A stretch of 26,911 bases of DNA, from assembly GCA_040510375.1 (NCBI GenBank), contig JBEVJC010000028.1, positions 1 to 26,911 of the forward strand. Direction: 5' to 3'. The position numbers were made by a program, and so were the translations under genes. Below are positions 20,701 through 26,836 of this stretch, piece by piece. The notes under the pieces were generated by a model. It ran no database searches. It had not been told where the DNA came from and saw only the letters and a program-made list of their open reading frames with translations. Every line of letters begins with the position of its first letter. The first letter of the stretch is position 1. Origin of the DNA: JBEVJC01 sp040510375. Lineage in GTDB: Bacteria > Bacteroidota > Bacteroidia > Chitinophagales > Chitinophagaceae.

Positions 20701-23700
20701 TTTCCCGACCTGCCAATTAATTTCCCTAAACTGAGATTACTTTCACTTCCAGGCTATAAAGGCATGGAGCGTGAGCTTGATTCAACTAATTTTGGTTTGC
20801 CGTATTTAAAACTTTTATCGATGCCATTTAGGGATAGTGTAAGAAGCTATCATCTTGATACGGTATTTAATCAACTAGCTAGGGTTAATAGTGTCAATAT
20901 GGGAACGCTTGAATACAAGCACGGCGCTCCATATGTTGAGGGTTACACAACTGCTAGTGACGCAGCTCGGGCAAAACTAACTAGTCAGTTATGGAGTATC
21001 CCCGGTGTTAATTCCAATCCATCTGTTCCAGGAAATATAATACCCAGCAGCGCAATTATTGACCGCGATTCCTTATTGCTTTGGCATGAGTTTAGTGACT
21101 TTGTGAATGAAGCATTAGGGACAAATTACACATATCCCCAACTCCAGCAGAAATACCAGCAAGTATGTGGTACACCGCTTCAGCTTTGTAATATCTCACC
21201 TGCAAATCAACCAATTCCAATCATAAGATTATGTGGTAACGTACAAGGCGAAGACACCATCACACCTCGTCAGCCCGACGCCTGCAGCGACAGTAGTTTC
21301 CTGATTACTGTCACCGCAACCGAGCGATTCAGGGCTTACAGTGATTCGCTGCTGAGTTCATTCAATGAGGCGTATACCAGGAAGTGCCTGGCTGCCTCTA
21401 ATCTTGAAAGCTTTACTGTTTCCAGAAATGTCAGCGAATATCATTATACACTCTACTACTACGATCAGGCCGGTAACCTTGTTAAGACCATTTCACCGGC
21501 GGGGGTAAAACCTGACCGCACAGCCGCATTCCTCAATGATGTAGCTGCCAAAAGAAGTGCAAAGCTCGAACGTGTTCCGACTCACGTACTCAAAACCACT
21601 TATCGGTACAATAGCCTGAACCAGGTGGTTCAACAGGATTCACCTGACGGCGGGATCAGCAGGTTCTGGTATGATCGCCTGGGCAGACTGGTAATTAGCC
21701 AAAACGCGAGACAACAGTATTTCCGCCAGTATAGTTTCACGCAATACGACGCGCTTGGTCGGATAACCACGGTGGCGGAAAAGGTGCAACCATTGGTGTT
21801 GACTACCGCCATTCTCCGCAATCAGCGATTGTTGCAAAAATGGATGGAGTTCCGTAATGACCTGTCTACCTATGAACCGAAGAGCGTAACATTTACCCGT
21901 TACGATGTGGTAAGCACCATGCAGGGAGCATATGGCGGAGCAACGCCATTCCGGCAGAACGCAAGCACTTTGCGGAACCGCGTAGGTAGCAGTACCTATT
22001 TTGTTGACCTGCCGCACACCCGGACAATATTAGCAGGGGATACCACTTATGCAGGAGATTATTCGAACTATTACCAAAGCTCCATCGAGTACAGTTATGA
22101 CATCCATGGAAATGTGGATTCGCAACTCAATCTGTATAACCGGGAAACGGTGATGAACTACCCGGGTCATCAGAAATACAAACTAATAGCGTATGACTAT
22201 GACCTGATTAGCGGGAAGGTGAACCAGGTCCACTATAATCCGGACAACAATGATGAGTTTTACCACCGCTATTCCTACGATGCGGAAAACCGCCTGACCG
22301 ATGTGTACACAACGGATATTAAAAAGTTCGTGGGGCAGCCATCACTGGAAGAACATGAAGCCCATTACGAGTATTACAAACACGGCCCGCTGGCGCGCCA
22401 GGTGATCGGGCACCAGCAGGTACAGGGAGTCGATTATGCCTACACCCTGCAAGGTTGGATCAAAGGGGTAAATGGTATTGGCCTGACGCAGGCAGGTGAT
22501 ATGGGAGGAGACGGCACTATCACAGGCATGGATGAATATGCTTACAACCTCAACTACTTCACGGGTGACTATTCAGCGATCTCCAATAAAAATCCTTTCC
22601 CTGAACCGGCTACCGGTGTGATGGCCGCGAACTACCGCCCGCTTTACAATGGTAATATCAACAGCATGGCGGTCAACATCCGGCAGTTCAACCAACCGCA
22701 ACTGTACGGCTATATGTATGATCAGTTGAACCGGATCACCGGAATGAATGTGTATCGGGGGCTCAATGTCGGGTCCAATAACTGGGCTTCGATGACCTCT
22801 ACCAGTGATTACACGGAACGAACGAGCTACGATGCCAACGGGAATATCCAAAAGTACCTGCGCCGGGGGATTGGTGCAACGCAGTTAATGGATAGCCTGA
22901 CCTATCACTATTATCCTAATTCCAACCAGTTACGCTATATCAGCGACAGGGTGAATGATGTAACACACAACGGGAACTATCCTGATGATCTGGATGATCA
23001 AACGTTGCCAGGATATAAGTTGAATATGACCAGGGGGAATTACATGTACGATCCAATTGGGAACTTGAGGCGTGATACTGCCAACCGTACTGACTCCATC
23101 CGTTGGAATGTGTATGGTAAAATCGAGATGATCCGCAAGTATCCGATTGTTCCAACGGGCAGCCTGCGGTATGTGGATTACGGGTACGATGCCATGGGCA
23201 ACCGGATCATCAAAACCCAGTACCGGGCGTCTGGCGATCCAACCTGGTCGTTTTATGTGCGCGATGCGCAAGGTAACGTGATGGCTGAGTATGAAAAAAC
23301 AGCACCCATTGCAGGCGGACCGCTTTACTTAAAAAGGCATCATCTGTATGGTAGTTCCCGGATCGGACTGATAGCCCGGAATCAGAACACCAATCTGGAA
23401 AAGTATAGCTCGCAGAATATGAATTTGTTGGGTCAAAGCTTTTTATCGAGCTTTGAGCGAGGGGATAAAACGTACGAGTTAGGTAATCATTTAGGGAATG
23501 TTTTAGTGACTGTCACGGATAAAAAGACAGGAGTTGATATTGCCCCGCAAGATGGTATTATAGAGTCGTACAATGCGGATGTGGTAACGGCGAATGATTA
23601 TTATCCGTTTGGAATGCAGATGCCCGGGAGGGATTACAATGCTCTGGGTGCGGCAGATTCCAAATATGGATTTAATAGAAAGGAGAATGATGATCATGTG

Positions 23701-24666
23701 AATGGTGAAGGGAATCAGCAGGATTATGGGATGAGAATATATGATCCGAGAATGGGTAGATTTCTATCGGTAGACCCACTTACAAAAACATATCCTTGGT
23801 ATACGCCTTATCAGTTTGCCGGCAATAAACCTATATGGGCTACTGATGTTGATGGGTTGGAAGAAAACACACCATCAACTTATGTTAGAAAAACAATTCC
23901 ATTACTTGTAAAACCCACGTTTAACGGAATAATATCTGTCACTGATGCTACTGCTCAAACGGCTCATCAAACATTTAAAGGAAACTTTGCCCAGCTAAGA
24001 AAGGCTGATCAAACAGGCTTGGGGACATCATTAGTTAACCAAATAACAGGTTCAAATTACGGAACAAGTGCGAGTGCTCTTGATATTAAAATGACTGGAA
24101 CAAGATCGGAAATTTCAAAGTCTTGGAAGGGTACAGATATAAAATACTTTGTTCAATATTCTTATTCTTTTACCAGCAACAATGTTGCAGAACAGGGTAC
24201 CTTTGAAACGAATGTTCATACCGCTTCGGTGTCGGCACGAGCGTGGGATCCTGTTGCATTTCTTCTCTTAAACAAGGTCGTAAGCTCGATCGTGATAACC
24301 GCAACTAAATTGGGCGGAACTGCTGTTACAGAAGAAATGATTACGCTTTATAGGAGTATTTCAAAAGCTGAAATGGAAAGTATTCAAACGACCCGACAAT
24401 TGTCATTTGCTGAAGGGCAAATGGAAGCAAAACAATTTTGGCAAACTAAGGAAGGGTTAGCCGGATTTAATAAAACCTTCGTTGCAGGAGAATATAACCT
24501 TGAAATAAAAGTACCGAAGTCATTACTTGGGAATGGTAAACCTTTAAATACAGCTGTACAAGTAGATGAACATTTAGGCACCACTGCTACAATTGACAAT
24601 GCAGCTCAATTAAATACAGTAAACCAAAGTATACAAAGTATTAAAATAACCCCTAGAAAACCTTAG
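14758..24666 (+). CDS. Giant exported Rhs/YD-repeat polymorphic toxin
   Basis: This encodes 3302 residues from the ATG at 14758; an in-frame TTG 15 bases earlier is less likely. The signal peptide is MHSKNLLKPF followed by LLLVLLLSGQIVFSQ. An FN3-like front leads into a DUF6443-like block (about residues 290-365) and a block typical of giant Bacteroidota Rhs proteins (GRIAKQGGVGP, GSGHETTYYYG, LFGTEVG, about 455-505). Next is a Cys-rich, repeat-bearing middle (about 590-2150). YD repeats run from about 2229 to 2915, for example YYYDQAGNLVKT and YSYDAENRLTDV. The Rhs core follows: NHLGNVLVTVTDKK, YYPFGMQMPGRDYN, YGFNRKE, YGMRIYDPRMGRFLSVDPL and YQFAGNKPIWATDVDGLEE. The final 266 residues are the variable toxin tip. 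In Rhs and TcC proteins the YD repeats form a cocoon around the toxin, which is cut off after the core. The DPRMGRFLSVDPL segment is the usual cleavage neighbourhood. No type IX tail is seen. A candidate immunity gene starts four bases after the stop. Confidence 0.93.
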   Translation: MHSKNLLKPFLLLVLLLSGQIVFSQSEPAVDSVLKGKDGKLVVGAEAYVQDVVFFDPVLKPTIYATNSVDNIITLRLNEFDNFYLTDSFQVTAVIRVIYTNVNNLVDSTERSLTITYNKLREYQAKAHFFFSNAYEVRVKVVSLAATYQPLNNFIHALELENLMVIDRDYKIDCSADAIQQISGDASSVAVNGELLVSWPFSRVSEEYDLEWTFIDSSALESGRYHVGGVPNPTLLFKDNATRVTVTTDHYSIPLLYDGGGTIYFRVRGAQMLANGKRNTMPWSSDFEAQGGLGQYIFTGHERKLNWQASTAFAEEGKRKTVVQYFDGSLKGRQTVTKDNTTGTTVVAETLYDKQGRPVIQVLPAPTLSQLIGFTPRFNTPADLAINGPEYDKNVYDTIINASDYCSTPAPAMSSSTSGASHYYSTQNPEASTGINQFIPNAYGFAFSETKYSADNAGRIAKQGGVGPQFVIGSGHETTYYYGAAEQDELDALFGTEVGDASHYQKNLIRDANGQYSVSYVDMHGRTVATALAGPKPANLDQLSSYRREIQLSQLLNKTNNVIKGTSLEMTKGLMVTSAGDHTFNYSLSPESLGLDDCNSAEICYDCLYDLEITITDDCNNQSLPNQEPYKYIHRNFTLSEIDTTCAAANAFSYSHTLFLNEGSYQVTKKLSVSQQAMQYYRDNIFIPHNTCRTYEDFVNEQRQIILAQIGDCTPALDSVYDYESVKSRMLQDVTPTFGQYANTENIISGGTIFSTRTDGVIPYTAAIYKDDDQSESVVMVPLPGGGSAPGTPNQLSQGDFIKEFRSSWAEALLPYHPEYGLWQVYEKLRDSHIWDEEFAKTDNLSEASSKGYLNPTYNISQPPFSGFTPNLNDPLFSIITANWGSQLSSAAKFSIEDSIRFFRKSGSTWYSLYGVASALGSCPDTDPMNAACLNGFNTTPFPSSICEGEGDMAWRFFRNMYLQIKKQYIMKFIRARAPVPYPAAPYVSVFPLIEETSMTEAGINNVWETNITSLVGGSQASLAAQRESMYADYVADWKVKLGLCGYSETQLNEVVALLLAICREGTDETHPFGASSVPPGSTAQYKSFDEAIRGYNQSIYHENCNGFLIDMPKPYSNSGLAVNKQIYSKPEDCDCARITTLNNEYQANPGTAVNFSEFLKNNYQTTISQQALDTLIGLCAGTITCKYIAKMIPLPPAMQCGNNSPCIDCGQFKIAYSGFQSRFPTLVPSFEDTSETQQKANILFRSYMNATLGFNKTTQEYLMFKDTCDATDDSKCDSLKQILEDYRKIRKELKEGKAAYGFRITPVVDEIKEGMNGLLEWKRRNSTGRYLSPRYKFQPTNYALINRFYSISHTVYSYDDSVFNMVLPLNIKYLDNSSGLFTKMLNNQVLDTTDFAGTYSQTDLDKKMYGVSLMEEWGRWRLMWSGEKPWAGVTPDCYNFSIAGYYGISAPKTKFLRDSICGHLTNGYAELAFYPQPVHITTLSQYENWRTQIYYAINKLPEAPLSHDDRLPALGLRDTLKNSTRLFQNADIRRVVDFTLDTAFLKLYISGGSTYDHRINGDFMLVTLEMMDGSTRYARFMTAGGWQLYKEYTDTIIYGSDCQKGFSAYYNSVKGTNLSYSAIQDLYRAGCGVELDICDTVLSCTKMNSLIKEYQEKFVNPASGYVDLPMRTFAGNKTPGEGPKGVFNVNNQLIAQTVSGSLIEINNSFASIWNSDPSNSVFGTLAALSDGNFRLFLKPGQLAPCNGIIGQRFYQFEENVFDSTSTVSYTSEGTYIDFGDSSRSFLKGPVYDDGLTYLNISPDPRTTLSYFNYGWKSGETNDYLTTDYKPGKIINVRHRYRKSPGYWKTYTVTVYHTDIKGVVGFNAPKSERGGELRSIKQNIRGYWPQELYKLYLESVQDSTMARTSSIYNFKQITSLQAFEASTREGATCIYDVNIESFQNNRNLQILAFERSGVGTGIPTRVGWTYSQVSGTPLYKAFPDLPINFPKLRLLSLPGYKGMERELDSTNFGLPYLKLLSMPFRDSVRSYHLDTVFNQLARVNSVNMGTLEYKHGAPYVEGYTTASDAARAKLTSQLWSIPGVNSNPSVPGNIIPSSAIIDRDSLLLWHEFSDFVNEALGTNYTYPQLQQKYQQVCGTPLQLCNISPANQPIPIIRLCGNVQGEDTITPRQPDACSDSSFLITVTATERFRAYSDSLLSSFNEAYTRKCLAASNLESFTVSRNVSEYHYTLYYYDQAGNLVKTISPAGVKPDRTAAFLNDVAAKRSAKLERVPTHVLKTTYRYNSLNQVVQQDSPDGGISRFWYDRLGRLVISQNARQQYFRQYSFTQYDALGRITTVAEKVQPLVLTTAILRNQRLLQKWMEFRNDLSTYEPKSVTFTRYDVVSTMQGAYGGATPFRQNASTLRNRVGSSTYFVDLPHTRTILAGDTTYAGDYSNYYQSSIEYSYDIHGNVDSQLNLYNRETVMNYPGHQKYKLIAYDYDLISGKVNQVHYNPDNNDEFYHRYSYDAENRLTDVYTTDIKKFVGQPSLEEHEAHYEYYKHGPLARQVIGHQQVQGVDYAYTLQGWIKGVNGIGLTQAGDMGGDGTITGMDEYAYNLNYFTGDYSAISNKNPFPEPATGVMAANYRPLYNGNINSMAVNIRQFNQPQLYGYMYDQLNRITGMNVYRGLNVGSNNWASMTSTSDYTERTSYDANGNIQKYLRRGIGATQLMDSLTYHYYPNSNQLRYISDRVNDVTHNGNYPDDLDDQTLPGYKLNMTRGNYMYDPIGNLRRDTANRTDSIRWNVYGKIEMIRKYPIVPTGSLRYVDYGYDAMGNRIIKTQYRASGDPTWSFYVRDAQGNVMAEYEKTAPIAGGPLYLKRHHLYGSSRIGLIARNQNTNLEKYSSQNMNLLGQSFLSSFERGDKTYELGNHLGNVLVTVTDKKTGVDIAPQDGIIESYNADVVTANDYYPFGMQMPGRDYNALGAADSKYGFNRKENDDHVNGEGNQQDYGMRIYDPRMGRFLSVDPLTKTYPWYTPYQFAGNKPIWATDVDGLEENTPSTYVRKTIPLLVKPTFNGIISVTDATAQTAHQTFKGNFAQLRKADQTGLGTSLVNQITGSNYGTSASALDIKMTGTRSEISKSWKGTDIKYFVQYSYSFTSNNVAEQGTFETNVHTASVSARAWDPVAFLLLNKVVSSIVITATKLGGTAVTEEMITLYRSISKAEMESIQTTRQLSFAEGQMEAKQFWQTKEGLAGFNKTFVAGEYNLEIKVPKSLLGNGKPLNTAVQVDEHLGTTATIDNAAQLNTVNQSIQSIKITPRKP
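23866..24663 (+). other. Variable C-terminal toxin tip of the Rhs protein, possibly ADP-ribosyltransferase-like
   Basis: This is the region of the Rhs protein after the conserved core ending DVDGLEE (residues 3037-3302). It divides into a beta-rich linker with YFVQYSYSFTSNN, a hydrophobic segment (AWDPVAFLLLNKVVSSIVIT), and a final block starting ITLYRSISKAEMESI (Arg codon at 24352). That block continues with MEAKQFWQT and GEYNLEIKVPKSLLG. The LYR-S-E-x-x-x-I opening, then a Lys-x-Phe-Trp helix and an E-I-K-V-P strand, recalls toxin tips thought to have an ADP-ribosyltransferase-like fold. I cannot place a full R-S-E or H-Y-E catalytic set, so this is a weak assignment. The tip is AT-rich (17-24 G+C per 60 in sampled rows, against 29-31 in the YD region), as expected of an exchanged module. 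Confidence 0.45.
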
Positions 24667-24670
24667 ATAT

Positions 24671-25024
24671 ATGAGTGAAAAAAAATCTTTTAGAAGTGTG
24701 CAATTAAGAGGTATTTTTTATTTTATTGAAGATGCAATATATAGCTTTAAGGGGCCGATGCGCAAAGGGTTAAGGCCCATTATGTGGCAAACAAAAATAG
24801 AAGGAGAGGCAACCTCGTTTACACAACTCTCTGATGCTGAAATTTATCCCGGCGAAAAAAGGGAGATTAAGGTTGTTATCTTAAATGAGCTACAATTCGA
24901 GCACCCTATAATTGAGTATACGATTTTGAGTGCGGGGACAATAGGTCACGGCAAGATTAACAAATTTGGAGAGTTTGAAGTTCTTGAGCATTTGGGAGAA
25001 TGGCACGGTGGTAGGGTTCCTTAG
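24671..25024 (+). CDS. Putative immunity protein with EF-Tu domain 3-like fold
   Basis: This encodes 117 residues with no signal peptide, hence cytosolic. It starts four bases after the Rhs stop, the standard place for a cognate immunity gene. The sequence follows the third (beta-barrel) domain of EF-Tu in order. RGIFYFIEDA corresponds to EF-Tu's VYILSKDEGG strand. KGLRPIMWQTKIEGEATS corresponds to KGYRPQFYFRTTDVTGTI. IYPGEKREIKVVILNE corresponds to VMPGDNIKMVVTLIHP. IIEYTILSAGTIGHGKI corresponds to RFAIREGGRTVGAGVV. The GTP-binding domain is absent, so it cannot act as an elongation factor. Immunity is inferred from position; the EF-Tu-like fold is read from the aligned motifs. Its AT-rich composition matches the toxin tip, suggesting both moved together. 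It could instead be a target decoy or a regulator. Confidence 0.7.
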   Translation: MSEKKSFRSVQLRGIFYFIEDAIYSFKGPMRKGLRPIMWQTKIEGEATSFTQLSDAEIYPGEKREIKVVILNELQFEHPIIEYTILSAGTIGHGKINKFGEFEVLEHLGEWHGGRVP

Positions 25025-25055
25025 GGATGTTTATTAGTTAGATAATCAAAGTTTT

Positions 25056-25081
25056 AACGGCTGAATTGCTCAGCGGTTTTT
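25056..25081 (+). terminator. Imperfect Rho-independent terminator closing the Rhs operon
   Basis: AACGGCTGA and TCAGCGGTT pair over nine positions with one G-G mismatch around a 5-base loop, and the right arm runs into TTTTT. It lies about 30 bases after the immunity gene stop, where the six-gene unit should end. The mismatch makes it weaker than the terminator at 1533. Confidence 0.6.
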
Positions 25082-25236
25082 CGTTTATAAAAGATTTTTG
25101 TTAGCGTTCTGCATATATCCAACGCTGATTTTTATAAGGTGGCGATATTTATTTGCAGGTGATCTTTTAACCGCTTTTTGGAAACGACTGTCTCGATAAG
25201 TTTAACGAATTTGAATAAATTTAGCCCTGAGTAAGC

Positions 25237-26048
25237 ATATATAAACTTGCAGCAAGTCAATATAATTATTTAGAAGACTACCTGGTTAAAGTGCGTTCCC
25301 TGGGGCGTTTTGCTTTTACATTGACAGAAATAAAAGCAAAATTTTAAATATCGGATAAATCTCTGAATCAAAGTCTCTTCAGACTTAAGGTCAAAAAGAA
25401 GATTGCGCAAGTTCGGAAAGGCTTTTACGCAATCATTACTCCTGGGTATTCGAATAAAGGCATTCCGCCTCCTGTTTTATACATAGATGATTTAATGAAC
25501 TCTTTAAATAAAAAATACTATGTAGGGCTACTTTCTGCGGCAGCTTTATATGGTGCCGCTCATCAGCAGCCGATGGAATTTTTTGTTATCACTGAAAAAC
25601 CTGCACTTAGAAATATTAAGAGCAAAAAACTCAAAATAAACTTCTATGTTAAAAAGCAATGGGCAACAGAAGATATTATTCAAAAAAAACTGATGCAGGT
25701 TACATAAAAGTTTCTTGCCCTGAATTAACAGCATTGGATCTTTTGTTCTATCAGGATAGCTTTGGTATTAACAATGTCGTCACTGTTTTGCATGAACTGT
25801 CATCAGAAATGAAAGCGCAAGATTTAACGAAAACAGCCAAAACCTACTCGCAGGTCGCAGTCATGCAAAGACTTGGTTATTTATTAGATAATGAACTAGG
25901 AAACGAAAAGTTATCAGATGCACTATGGATTGTGCTAAAACAGAAGACGTTATTTCCTGTTCCCTTATCCGTTACTAAAGCGAAAGAAGGACCCACAGAC
26001 GAAAAATGGAAAGTTATCAGGAATATGAAGATTGAAACCGATATATGA
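25237..26048 (+). pseudogene. Broken AbiEi-type antitoxin of an AbiE toxin-antitoxin pair
   Basis: Read with two corrections, this is a full antitoxin of about 270 residues. The N-terminal winged-helix part runs LEDYLVKVRSLGRFAFTL, then LNQSLFRLKVKKKIAQVRKG and FYAIITPGYSN. The central part has YYVGLLSAAALYGAAHQQP and FFVITEKPALR. The C-terminal part has SCPELTALDLLFYQDSFG and ends DEKWKVIRNMKIETD. There are two lesions. A TAA at 25345-25347 interrupts the frame where relatives read Asn-Ile-Ser. An A8 run at 25682-25689 lacks one A, shifting the frame; relatives need Gln-Lys-Lys-Thr-Asp-Ala-Gly there. No ATG is found at the natural beginning; an ATA at 25237 may be the lost start. In working pairs this protein represses the operon and neutralises AbiEii. 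Its stop overlaps the toxin start (ATGA at 26045-26048), the usual coupling. The open frames at 25495-25707 and 25659-26048 are the two halves of its C-terminal part. Confidence 0.85.
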
Positions 26049-26836
26049 TTCCACGCAGGTATATATAAGAATGGAAAGAGTTTGCCCCCTGGCCCGACAA
26101 TTCCCAGGTCGAGCAGGATTTGATTATAGAAAGGGCTTTGACAGAAGTTTTTTCTGATGAGTTCTTAAGAACCAATCTCGCCTTTCGTGGAGGTACTGCA
26201 TTTCATGAATTATATCTGGCACCTCAGGCAAGGTATTCTGAGGACATTGATCTGGTACAAATAAAAAAAGGGTCAATCGGATCAATACTGGATAGAATCA
26301 GGGAGAAGCTACAATTTATTGGTACCAAAGCAAAAAATGAAAAAAGTTTGCACAACAATTCACTAATTTATCGTTTTGAATCTAAAATACCACCGGTTAT
26401 TAATATGAGATTGAAAATCGAAATCAACACAAGGGAACATTTTAGTGTACTCGGTTTCACACAAGTTGATTTTAAAGTTAAAAATTCATGGTTTTCTGGT
26501 GAATGTAAACTTACGACCTACCACTTGGAGGAACTATTCGGAACAAAACTAAGAGCATTGTATCAACGAAGGAAGAGTCGGGATATATTCGTCCTTTACT
26601 GGGAGTATCAGCACCATCAAATTAACACTGCGAAACTACTACAGTGTTATCAGGAATACATGCAGTTTGTAGTGGCTATTCTTCCTTCTCAAAAAGAGTT
26701 TCTTCTAAACATGGAAGAGAAGATAAAAGATAGTGAGTTGACCAGTGATATTCAAATTGTTTTGCGGCCAGGCATCGAATATAACAATGAAGACGCTTAT
26801 GACTTTATTAAAAAAATATTATTGAGCAGTATTTGA
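26045..26836 (+). pseudogene. AbiEii-type nucleotidyltransferase toxin with a stop at codon 8
   Basis: From the ATG overlapping the antitoxin stop, the frame reads MIPRRYI, then TAA (26066-26068), then EWKEFAPWPDNSQVEQD and a full toxin body to 26836 (263 codons with the stop counted). Relatives begin MIPRRYI followed by Gln or Glu and EW, so the TAA is a single-base nonsense change. The body keeps the AbiEii/DUF1814 motifs: FRGGTAFHELYL (nucleotidyltransferase GG-T motif) and RYSEDIDL (metal-binding acidic pair), then LKIEINTRE, YHLEELFGTKLRALYQRRKS and RDIFVLYW. Such enzymes add nucleotides to target RNAs and arrest growth. An in-frame TTG at 26120 could start a protein lacking about 25 residues but keeping all catalytic motifs, so leftover activity cannot be excluded. 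With both genes damaged, the pair is most likely dead. Confidence 0.82.

Noticed and set aside
24300..24666. Type IX secretion sorting domain at the C-terminus of the Rhs protein
   Set aside because: The end is a toxin-like module without the short beta-sandwich and Lys-rich tail of those domains; the TcB-like protein also lacks one.
25495..26048. Two separate small genes (25495-25707 and 25659-26048)
   Set aside because: Joined across the A8 run they read as one continuous AbiEi C-terminal part; they are halves of one frameshifted gene.
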